Part shown: positions 12,558-23,715 of the stretch, in pieces | Position numbering within the stretch: the first letter of the stretch is position 1 | Layout: every line of letters begins with the position of its first letter | Program-made: the position numbers and the translations under genes | The notes under the pieces: model-generated | Told to the model about the DNA's origin: nothing | Database searches by the model: none | What the model saw: only the letters and a program-made list of their open reading frames with translations | Assembly (NCBI RefSeq): GCF_001039355.2 | Contig: NW_019773619.1 | Location: 1-64,000, forward strand | Reading direction: 5' to 3' | DNA length: 64,000 nt | DNA from: Lingula anatina | Taxonomy: Eukaryota; Brachiopoda; Lingulata; Lingulida; Lingulidae

Positions 12558-15316
12558 CCCGCGGCGACGCTGTGGCAAACATTACGCTAAAGTCGAAACT
12601 TAATTATGAGGTAAGTGCCCAGAAAATGAAATTACGTTAAGAGGCCTATGATTACTCGTGATTTTTGACTAAATTCGAACACAATTAACTGTAGTATTAT
12701 GAGCGAAGTATTTTCTCTAAAGCTTTTTAAAACGTACTTCTAAAATATCACTAAATTATGTTATCCAGGCTCAACTGAAATAATTTGAAATATTGAAAAT
12801 ACACAAAATGATCATGCGACTTAAATAACACACAGTTATTACCTGTATCTGCCTTTTATCGGAAACAGATTTAAATGACTCGTTGATATTTTCCTTAGCA
12901 CATCCACAGTATTTATATTATTCCATTTCGACATGAACTTGGATGCACAATGTATATGTAGTATTAAGATACACTACAGTATCTGCCAAAAAACAATGAC
13001 TGCCTATAACTTTCACAATATATTGATACATTTCAGACGGTCACACAGTTTGCTGTTGGGTTCACTGTATCTGATGGCGTTAACCGGGTCAGTGGTATAC
13101 GTTGATGATTGTAACGACCTTTGTTTTTTCACAATGTATTTTGTTGTAAATAAAAAAACAGCTATGATGACGATCATTAAACAACTTTGCAGCGATCAGT
13201 GTATAAACACATGGGGTATAATTGACTGATTTCTGAAAGTAAAGTAGATCACCAATTTTAAATATTCATCACCCTTCATAATTTTTCTTTTAAGGATCCG
13301 AACAAACGACTGGCGATCGAGCTGTTTATCGTTTTGTTGACAACACTGTCTTTCATTCACATTCACAAAGCCAGTATCGTATCCAATGGCCAAGTATGTT
13401 TTTTGTTATCTTATTGCAGTTAACCAGAACTGTCAGTGTATATGTCGTCAACGTAAACGACAACGCACCTCTCTTCAGTAAGGCTCGTTACATTGCAGAT
13501 GTTCTGGAGGTAAGCATGGCATCAAAATATCTGTACACTTTACATATTACCACATGCTATAGAAAAGGTATCTGAGTCAGGTAGTATAAGGAAGAGAAAA
13601 CAATACAGTACATCTGTAGCTATATAGACAGCCATCTGTCATAATTATCGTGCCATTTATGAAAAGGATGGTCGTATGATTTTAGAGCACCCCATTCAAC
13701 CAAAGTGCCAAATATTATGTTTTTATACCTTTATGTTACAATATAGCGATACATTTCCCCTAATAATATTTCATGTGTGAATTGATACATCAGGTCTTTG
13801 TATTCTGTTTTAGAGCACTCCAGTGGGGACCCAAATCCTCACAGTGGAAGCGACGGACCTAGATTATGGCCCACCAACATACTATTTCTACTCAAAGGTA
13901 AAACATTGTTCCACCATCTTTTGTCTTTTATCTATTACCACACCGGCCAACTGTGAACACAGCTAGGAAATCCTCTACTCCACCTCTTCTCTCGGGACAT
14001 TCGACATTATCCAAGAAAACGAGGACTCTGGCATGAGGGATTATTGCATACTTGTCAAAAGATATCGAATAAACCGTTTACAAAGCTACATGTATTAGTA
14101 TTTCAACATCATCCTATAATAAGTGTCTCTTTAATTTTATTTATACTTAAACTTTATTATTGATCTACTTTTTACCGTGCAAGGTCGATTTTACTTTTTA
14201 ATAATAGGCTGGGCCATTAGTGCCATTCAGCCCGAGTTTTGCTGAAGTTTGGATTAAAACCTTTTGGCCTGTTGTAGATTTACCTCCCTAAAGCAGGTTT
14301 TGCATATTTCTTCTTTGCTCGTTTCAGGATTCAGGTTCCATTTCGCAGAACGTCGGTAACTTTAGGATTGATCAAACAACAGGGAATATTACACTTACAG
14401 CTCCGTTGGATTTTGAAACGAATGCACAACACACTTTGAATGTTATGGCTAGGGTAATGATTTAATATTAATGCTTTGCGTTGAAGGGAGGTCATCTGGA
14501 GCTCTTGTTTATCATTAAAGATAAAGAGTCTTTTGTTAAGCTATATCTGGCTCAATGATTGGCTATATTCTATGGCAGGCAGTGACCCAAAAGCCATATT
14601 CAAAATATTTAAATATTTAAAAGTCACTTAAGCTGATAGGGGTGGGGTGCAAACAATTTGTGAATCTTACTATTACTTGTGAACCTCAGATTCTTTCTTT
14701 AAAGTTGGAAAAGATCATTGGTATTTGAGATCTCCTTAAGAGATTACAAACACGTCTAGAAACGGAATCTAGAATCGTTCAAAATATGAAATAAAAATTA
14801 CATGTGATTATGATTATGACTGATAAATATAAAGTTGTCGTTGATCGTTGAGCTTTGCGCAGTGGCGGTACCATGGACAATGAGGCTTATCCCAGGTGTG
14901 GTTATTACTAGTTGAAGCTATACCCAATACTGAAGACGTGAAATCGTTAAAGAAAGGGGTAATCAAAATCAAATTTGCTCACTTGTCTTTTTCTTTTCCT
15001 TAAACAATGTGTCTCAACGTTCTTCACAGGACCAATACGGTTTTAACAGCACAGCAACGGTCTATGTAAGAGTTGTGGACGTGCCAGAAGAACCACTCAC
15101 GACATTACCTCAAGGTGAGACATTGGAATGACGGTATAAAACACCTGTGTTATTCCTTTTAAAAATATATGTAACATGAAACATTTGATCATATTGTCAC
15201 TTTTTGCAAGTGCAGACAGAAAGGAAAAAATGAATCAAATCATGTGCCGAAATATGATTGCTAGTATTTTTGTCAATTGTTGATTTTAGCTGTTGAGCCA
15301 TAAACATTTTCATATC

Positions 15317-15347
<31 letters not shown>

Positions 15348-16906
15348 CTACTTTATTTATTTTTTTATTTTGCATACGATTTATCCATTTGCAAATGCAT
15401 TCGTTTTAGATTCTAGTCAATTCATATTTACCGTATACATTCCACGCGGAAGATCTACGTCACACTATATGTAGCTAGGCTCTTTAATTTGAGAATATAT
15501 AAAGGGTCAATCCAAAGCATTTCGTCCTGCACTTGCAATATGCAATGACCGTGACGTCATACAACACAGTAACGTAATACGATTTATGACTTCAGATTGC
15601 TATGATGTGTCCAAGGCTGGTAACACCACACCTGGTGTATATACTGTGTATCCTGGCTCTGACGTCACAAAGTCAAAACCCCCAGCACCACTGATGGTTT
15701 ACTGTGAGGACGGATGGACTTATCTTCAGCGGAGATCTGGCTACAGAAACCATTACCCAGTCAACTTCGATAGAGGTAGGGATAAGATACCAATCAGTTC
15801 AGTTTTGTCTGTGTCGAATTTTTTTCCGTATACATTGAACATGGTGACTTCCAAAGTGCAATGCTAGTGTGGCACTAAACTTGGAATAATTTGGTCAATA
15901 CAAGACACATTAGGATTTCTTTGCAATTTCATAATTTACAGAAAGGTAAAACTGGCATTGGTTGGACATTACGGAACAGTGTAAAAGTATCATTATTATT
16001 ATACCATTTCACGGCTAAATACTTGCAAAAACACTCTACCTGTGAGAATCAGTGCATATTTAGAGTAATTGACTTATATTGTGATGCCTTCATCTGTTAA
16101 AGATCTCTAAGCATTCTTTTCGTTATTATTTTGAAAGTGTGGATCAAAGAAACTTGGTATTATTCTTGTACATTGCAATAATGATTATCACTCGTTTAAG
16201 TAAATTTGCTTCTTGAATCTATGAATCTGTTAATTCATTTATTCACTCCAGATTGGAATGACTATAAAGATGGCTTTGGCGATCTTCGTGGTAATTTCTG
16301 GCTTGGAAATGAGAACATCCACTCTCTGACGAAGAACAAAGCATACAAACTGATGGTTCAGGTTGAAACATTGTAAGTGTTATTGTATTGTTTGGGGGTA
16401 CTTACGTTGGTGAATCGGGTAATATATTTAGTAACTTTTGTTCTATTAGAGGCCTTTCTATCATTTATATTAGGTCCTTTCTGTTTTATCAGTAGATGCT
16501 GGTAAGCTAATAATAGTGTCATTCATTAAAACAATCTTACAACCACGGGAAAAATTATGCTTCTAACTTGTAGTACCTTTTTGTTGTTAGGAATGACAAA
16601 AAGAATTATGTCGCAGAGTACGAAGCATTCAATATCGATGACGAAGCCAGTCTTTATACTCTACATGTCTCCGGGTACTCAGGCAACGCAGGGGACGGAC
16701 TCGGAACCCACAACGGCCTTCCTTTCAGCACCAAGGATAAAGACAACGACAAAAGTTTCGGCTTTTGTGGCGACATCTATGGTGGATGGTGGTATCACGA
16801 CTGTCGTCTGGCGGATCTAAACGGTTGGATGGAATGGTTCACCGGAAACAAATGGCTTTTCTTGGATCGCACCGTGATGAAAATTAATCCTGCTTCTGTT
16901 AATTAG
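12558..16906 (+). CDS. Cadherin-FReD protein, array copy 4 (most complete 3' structure)
   Basis: Exons: 12558-12610, 13037-13087, 13420-13509, 13814-13897, 14328-14453, 15030-15114, 15596-15775, 16252-16372 and 16591-16906 (TAG at 16904). Phases match copies 2 and 3 throughout. It encodes the end of cadherin repeat 1 (SKLNYE, VNVNDNAPLF), all of repeat 2 (EATDLDYG, PLDFETN, VYVRVVDVPEEP) and a complete FReD with four cysteines, DKDND and GGWWYHDC. The signal-peptide exon and the first cadherin exon are lost at a single-N join (12557). The sequence just left of that join (about 12470-12530) matches the stretch just upstream of the copy 2 start, so the missing exons should lie in the join. With the copy 2 5' exons the full protein would be about 443 residues, secreted. 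No GPI or membrane segment is seen. Confidence 0.87.
15317..15346. repeat. (TTTA)n microsatellite
   Basis: Tetranucleotide run in the intron before the first FReD exon of copy 4. Copy 3 has a related run at about 9988-10013, while copies 1 and 2 lack it. Confidence 0.85.
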
Positions 16907-16940
16907 ATGCTTTGATAACAATGCGTTGATTTTAACGGTG

Positions 16941-16946
16941 AATAAA
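16941..16946 (+). terminator. Polyadenylation signal, cadherin-FReD copy 4
   Basis: AATAAA lies 35 bases after the TAG of copy 4, in the same sequence context as the copy 3 signal. Confidence 0.6.
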
Positions 16947-16949
16947 GGG

Positions 16950-18328
16950 GAAGATGTGAACGTTGCTAAATTACAAAATATAGCATGGTTTCTTTTTTAT
17001 TCTGAATACAATCTTAAGCCACTTCACGGACATCGACATATTTAAATAGTTTGGGCACTGATGAAGAGTTTCCATGTATTGATGTATATAACATGGAACA
17101 CATGTGCTCCTTTTGTTGCTCTTTTTATTCGCTTTATTACCTTGTGCTAGTAAGACTGTACACCCACACCCTCCTACCCACCCACCCCTACTTAACACAA
17201 TGTGCATATCGAGGTGTTGAAAGCCATCAGAGCTATATTGAAGGGATTACCGAAATAAATGCTTTACTGAGCCAATTATAAACGGAAGCTGAAATAAAAT
17301 TTATGATTACAGATTATGGCTGTTTGACAGCGGTAATTAGACTGTCTTTAGAAGTTTATTAGTATACAAATATTGACTGTTTTTGCCATATCATAATGTT
17401 TTCTCTTTGTCACGGGGGAAGTAAAGATCAAATCTTTGTCTGAAGTCGAAAGGGGTTTCTGATTCAGTCAAAAAGAATGATAATTCAAAACACCGACATG
17501 ATGGGTTCACGTTTTACTGCTCGAATTTTACTTGAAATTTTTAATAATCCTTATAATAAACTAAGATCTCCGTTTATTAGATCTTAGTAATAAATTAAGA
17601 GAAGTTATTTTATTTATCATTATTATTATTATTATTATTACTATAATTTAATTCTAATCATATTTTGACTTTTCGAGCATTATTGGATTGACACTGTTTC
17701 CACGAGAAGCTCACATACCGAGCTGGCCGGTATAGGCTACATTAAATTATGCTGGCCTCGTAGATCCTCCACTATGCAGTAACCTTGCCTTTCTATCTCC
17801 TCTACCGCAATAGAACCCATGTCAACAGAATGGAGCTTCATTTTGTCGTTTTGCGCAGGTGCCGAGGGCAAAAGATTAGCGGAAAACATATAATTCATAA
17901 ATAGGGTTAGAGTTTTCACTGCTGTAACGATGCCTATTTATACACTATTGCCAAAAAACTCATTTTAACCGAGCATCCAAACTATTGTGTCCAAGCTTTT
18001 TTTTCCAAACTAATGAAATCCATTTACTAACACATTTCGTCATTCCCAGTTTTCGCGCGTGATCATGAATCACGACTTTTAAGAAACAATTAAGTTAAAA
18101 TGATTCTACCATCGGGTCTGTAGGCTGAGGAAAAAGCCCGTGGGAGCAACTGATGATGATCTGCAACAGCAACAAGACTTGTTATTTGTGTCTCCTGCGG
18201 AACTCATCTAGACGCTTACAGAAGGAAAAGACCTCTGATAAAAGGAGAGAGAGGAAAAGGATAACACTTGAAAAGTGCCATAAACATGTCTGTTTTCATG
18301 AATAACTGGGAGGCGCCCCCCCCCCCCC
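16950..18328. other. Spacer downstream of copy 4, no gene seen
   Basis: About 17050-17090 still matches the spacer that follows the other copies, then similarity ends, so the array seems to finish here. A short (ATT)n run lies near 17618-17640. Open frames here are short and have no recognisable motif. The stretch ends in a poly-C run entering the N gap. Confidence 0.6.
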
Positions 18329-18786
18329 NNNNNNNNNNNNNNNNNNNNNNNNNNNNNNNNNNNNNNNNNNNNNNNNNNNNNNNNNNNNNNNNNNNNNNNN
18401 NNNNNNNNNNNNNNNNNNNNNNNNNNNNNNNNNNNNNNNNNNNNNNNNNNNNNNNNNNNNNNNNNNNNNNNNNNNNNNNNNNNNNNNNNNNNNNNNNNNN
18501 NNNNNNNNNNNNNNNNNNNNNNNNNNNNNNNNNNNNNNNNNNNNNNNNNNNNNNNNNNNNNNNNNNNNNNNNNNNNNNNNNNNNNNNNNNNNNNNNNNNN
18601 NNNNNNNNNNNNNNNNNNNNNNNNNNNNNNNNNNNNNNNNNNNNNNNNNNNNNNNNNNNNNNNNNNNNNNNNNNNNNNNNNNNNNNNNNNNNNNNNNNNN
18701 NNNNNNNNNNNNNNNNNNNNNNNNNNNNNNNNNNNNNNNNNNNNNNNNNNNNNNNNNNNNNNNNNNNNNNNNNNNNNNNNNNNNNN
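18329..18786. other. Assembly gap (458 N)
   Basis: Unknown bases, entered through a poly-C run at 18316-18328, which probably stopped sequencing. Frames crossing it are meaningless. Confidence 0.99.
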
Positions 18787-19770
18787 TTCTGCTGAAATTC
18801 TAAATATAAAATCATTTGGATAGTTGTATACGTTTTGATCTGGAGAGTTTCACCAACTTCCATGAGATCTTGCATTTGATATACATGTATTATGAAGAAC
18901 TGAAGCTGTAAGAATCGTACCGAACAACTGCAAGCTCATGCCCATGTAACTTGCAGTCCTCACGCGATCGTCAAATTGCAGTTTACTTCCTCGAGCTCGG
19001 ACAGACGTCAAGATCAGAGAGCGATAGCAGTTGTAATGTCACATAAGTTCACGTCGTTGCTCGGAGATTTCTCACTAGCTTCAGTTAATCATTCTTTTAT
19101 CCAGATTTGATTTTGATCTGTGTATTGCCCCGTTCACTTTATCTCCACGTGTCAGAGACAGTTCACAGGGATGACAATATTGTGTTATCTACTTTTCTTT
19201 GTAGTCATCCTGCCTATGAGAAATTTAATCAATTGAGAAGGTTTCAGTTATTGTCCGACAGAAAAAAGGGACATTTTATCAAATTTCAACTTGAAGATTA
19301 TTTGCTTTATTTATTGTAACGTATACATCTACGTGGGTAGATGAAAATTGACAAAAGAAATGTAATTATTGATAAGTGTGCTATTAACCACTGATATACT
19401 AAAATGACTACTTCTAGCATAATAAAGAAATTTGGCTAAGCTCTTGTATACACTTACAAATCAATTGCCATTAGGACTCGAGATCTCTACTACTTGCATC
19501 AAGGGCATTGGAGTGGTAAAGAATTAATACAATCACGGTTTCTTTCCCTTGGCATTTTATAACAATGGCAAAATTTCCATCGATTGTTCTTAGGCCAAAG
19601 TTTGTAGTGTTTTGTAAATACCCGACAGAATGTGGTTCGCAAGGTCGTTGTAGGTCGCAATGTCGTTGACCTTTTTACCTGTGCGAGCCTCGTGTCGTAT
19701 TTAATTGACAGTCTAATTGATAGTAACCTGATGTTTCTTAAGGAAGCTAGTGTCCTCTCTCTTTCTCTCG

Positions 19771-19807
<37 letters not shown>

Positions 19808-20430
19808 ATATTGAGAATGGCCCAATTATACTGTAATACTCTGGAAGCGTTACCTGGACGTTTTCAGTCTAGATATTTAAATCGTCTAAGTCATCTCACA
19901 CACACACCAGTAGACACCAGCATCTCCAGTCTATGGCGTTCAATTATAAAAGAGCCTTGAAAGGGATACGATATGTTTGATCTCATTCTTTCAGCCTCCA
20001 GGCTGAAGGAGCTACATGCATTTCTGATAAATACTTCGTTTTACCGGGAAAGAGAGCGAGAGAGTGTGGACAGCATTCTGCGTGACATATGCGTGTCTGT
20101 GTTTTGTGCCAGCATATGCGTTTATCTTTTATATACGTATATGTCTGTACATATTCTGATTACCGTGTCTGTCCGTTTCGTCGCCGTCGCTGTCACTGTC
20201 CGTATCATCAATAAACTGAAATAAATAAATTGACTGGTTACATACTATAGTAATTAACATGAAACGGTCACATTATTAACACGCTGGTGTAATAGTATAA
20301 AAACATTTTGGGTAGCACCTAAGCATAGCGAAAAGGTCTAACATGGATTAACTTTGTATAAAAAGACGTAAAAAGTTCTTCAGATAAACATGAGCCTTTA
20401 CACACAGTTCTCTAACATGACATCACACTA
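18787..20430. other. Non-coding stretch, no gene seen
   Basis: Contains a (CT)n tract at about 19757-19808. The longest frames (for example 19107-19319 on +) have no recognisable domain, splice context or codon signal. I support no gene. Confidence 0.55.
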
Positions 20431-20815
20431 GGCTATACAAGTCCGATTTATAGGTTTCCAGAGATACATTTTCACATTACGTTATACATGTCCGATTTCC
20501 AGGTTTCAAGAGATACATTTTCACATTAGGTTATACATGTCCGATTTATAGGTTTCCAGAGATACACTTTCACATTACGTTATACATGTCCGATTTCCAG
20601 GTTTCAAGAGATACATTTTCACATTAGGTTATACATGTCCGATTTATAGGTTTCCAGAGATACACTTTCACATTACGTTATACATGTCCGATTTCCAGGT
20701 TTCAAGAGATACATTTTCACATTAGGTTATACATGTCCGATTTATAGGTTTCCAGAGATACACTTTCACATTACGTTATACATGTCCGATTTCCAGGTTT
20801 CAAGAGATACATTTT
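20431..20815. repeat. 49-bp tandem repeat with 98-bp higher-order period
   Basis: Eight units of about 49 bp, each containing TATACATGTCCGATTT. They alternate strictly between two variants: one reads GGTTATAC with TATAGGTTTCCAGAG, the other CGTTATAC with CCAGGTTTCAAGAG. The array is therefore four copies of a 98-bp dimer with very few differences between dimers, implying recent amplification of the dimer. Confidence 0.93.
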
Positions 20816-22208
20816 TGCAGAGCTCTTTTTTCGCACTTATATATTTGTTTTACTTCAAATTTGCTGTTTGTGTTAACATGTTAATAAGACATGTTCCCTT
20901 CGAAAATCGGCATGATCCGATTAATTTAAAGCAAGTTATTTTTGGCTTTTTTTTTTTTTTTTTTTTTTTTTTTTGAGAATTTTGGTAAATAAGGAAGGAT
21001 CTTTTTGAAAATCAACATGATCTCATAATTTTCATAGGAGATTTGAATTACTTCAAATTTGCAGAGTGACTTTTGTATGTACATACGACAGGTTCCTTTC
21101 GAAATACCAATAATGAATTAATATGATAAATGATGTATGCTCGTTTGTATCGGAATAGGATTGGCTCTGAATGCCTGCGTGGTGCATTCTACAGTCGTGC
21201 TGAGGTAGGTTGCTTGATATGGGCAGTGGGAAATAATTGGTTAAATTTGCTGACAATGAAGGTACCATCATACATCTTTCTATTATTTCCCCTAAAGAGC
21301 ACACGTACGTGCAGCGTTATGTCATAACGTTGGCATTTATTTCTGGATTATGTTTCTGTTTCGTGAGGCTAGTGGTTAGGCAGGAAACAACCAATTAGAA
21401 AATATCATTTTATTGAAAAAAAATATATATAGCGTGTCAACGACCTTAAATACCTATAAATGACGATAAGGCTATATTCCCTGATGTATAGGGTAGTTTG
21501 CTTTAAGCAAAAAATAAGTAACCGAAATCCAGTATTTCTTTTGATATAGGCAGCGTTATTGGGTTACTTATTTCTGAAGTATACAAAGGGGTTGTGTTGA
21601 TCAACATATCGATAACAGATAAGACTGGTTATGTCTTTAGAGTTTACCTCGCTTTACCTATTGATCTGCCAGGAAGGGCATCCGTCTAATTGGGTGTACA
21701 AACAATACCAGTCGGTTCCTAGGATAACTTCCAAAGTGCTGCAGATAATATCACCAAAATCCGTGTAGTTCTTAACGGTATGAAGAACAGTCATAGGCAT
21801 AGAGTTTTGATAACATCTTTTGGCCCGGTTTTGTTTTCAGAAGTCAATTGAAAATTGGCGGAAATTTGTAATACTTTCTTAAGGAGGAGTTTCAAGAAAT
21901 TCGGTCACACCACCCTGTAGCAAGCAAGCACAGCTTCTATTAGCACAGCACCTATCAGCCGTTGGGATTTCTCTAGCTTACAGGGAACACCAAAACCCGC
22001 TGCTATGACGTCATCAGCAAAATGACAATACTAGTACTTTGTATGGAGTCACAAGGAGTCCATTAAGATTATATGACAATAATATAACAACCAGTTCTGA
22101 GTATATTCGTTTTATAGCAGCATTTAGGCTAAAAGTGTATATAACCTAACGTTCTTAATAATAACACTTGGCTATTTGTTTTAATATCTTATTTGGCATT
22201 TTGTACCA
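20816..22208. other. Non-coding stretch, no gene seen
   Basis: Includes a poly-T run near 20947-20974. No coding or RNA gene is recognised. Confidence 0.5.

Positions 22209-22275
<67 letters not shown>
22209..22275. repeat. (AT)n microsatellite
   Basis: Uninterrupted AT dinucleotide run of about 66 bases. The alternating Tyr-Ile frames on both strands are artefacts. Confidence 0.95.
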
Positions 22276-22276
<1 letters not shown>

Positions 22277-23715
22277 TATGTACGTGTGTTTATATTGTAC
22301 CAAAAGATAATACAACATATTTAAACATTCATCAATCTCCGTGGAATTTCGTATATCAAAGATAAAAAACACATACAAATAGCTTTTTTATCTTTAAGTC
22401 AAGGGTTGCTTGGATTAAGATACGCCTTCATTGCCTATTTAGTATCATTGCCTGCGAGCTTCTTAAGTTTCCATTATCGCCAGTTCTTAATTTTAATCCT
22501 GAACTGACCGGATAATATCTGGCAATTCCATGGGATCAATTAACAGAATGTGACTGAGTAGTGTTAAGGGTATATTACTGTTGGAAAGGCTATTTTCATT
22601 TCAATTCATTCTAGGTTCTAGCTTTAACCGATCGATGACGTCACTGAAAACGTACCAGCACTGGATTAATCTTTGCCATTCCTTATGAAATCGTCACCTT
22701 GCTGACGTCATAGATTACATCGTTGAGTTCTTTCGGTTTCATCGAGTATATAGGTTCGAGGTGTGAGCAAATCGTTTCCTTTTCCCATCAACAAGAATAC
22801 TGGGTTCACTTGCAAACGGAGGGATGTAGCTCGATGTGTGAAGCAATAAACTGGTTGTGTCACATTCATCCGCCCATCAAGAGACTTCAAGGTAGCATTT
22901 CAAAGAGCAAATCTAAAAACGTGTTGATAAATGAGAATCAGTGGCATTGGCCAGGGTCATGGACAACTACTTTAATTACACCTTTTGTGTACCAGAATTC
23001 TTCTTTGTATCTCACCTTCAGTTAATCTCTTCCTGTTGATGCCAGTGACCTCTGTTAGTTGCCTTATTTTGTAGTCAGATGTAATTAACAGTTGGCGATT
23101 CGACAATATTTTGACAACAACAAATATGTGAAATTGAAGTAGGTATTTTGGGAACAGACAACACTAAAATGATAAAATCGTGTGTAAATAATGGACTTTT
23201 TTTCCAAATAAACAGTGAAAAATATAACATTGAATGATTTTGTAACAGCTTTTTAACTTTAGCCGAGTCACGCTCTATCTTTGAGCACAATGTTAAATAT
23301 ATACAAAACTCCAGATATTAATCTTGCAGACTTTGTGGTTTAACGCCAAAAATCAGGGGTGTGACCAGCACAGTAGATACTCCAGCGCAGTAGACTACTG
23401 CAATCATACTGCAAACATGCTTCAAATCTGCTTCGATTTGGGAGCTAATTAGCATATTTGAAACATGCTTCTATCATGCTGCTAATCTACTGCATTAATG
23501 CTCCTCTCTGTACAAACCTATGTACTTTTTGGAGTAGAATTGCAGTAGGCTATGCTGCATTTCTACTGCAAATATGCTCCACACCACTACTGCGTTAATG
23601 CTTTTTTGCTACTTCGATACTACTGCATTTTCGTGCGGAGTTAGTACGTAGAATGAGGAACCGATGCAAGTTCTACGGGAAAAGAAAAGAAACAAAATAT
23701 TCTTCGGCGGCAACA
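22276..23715. other. Region downstream of the opsin stop
   Basis: The opsin 3' UTR should start at 23715 and run leftward, but no clear polyadenylation signal close to the stop was identified. About 23360-23640 is packed with degenerate ACTGCA, GCAGTAG and ATGCT motifs (see findings). No other gene is supported. Confidence 0.5.

Noticed and set aside
18216-18875. Long frames across the N gap (also at 52163-52856)
   Set aside because: Made of unknown bases only.
20431-20815. Possible CRISPR array
   Set aside because: The units are contiguous 49-bp tandem repeats without unique spacers, and the sequence is eukaryotic.
22168-22378. Tyr-Ile repeat frames on both strands
   Set aside because: Artefact of the (AT)n run.
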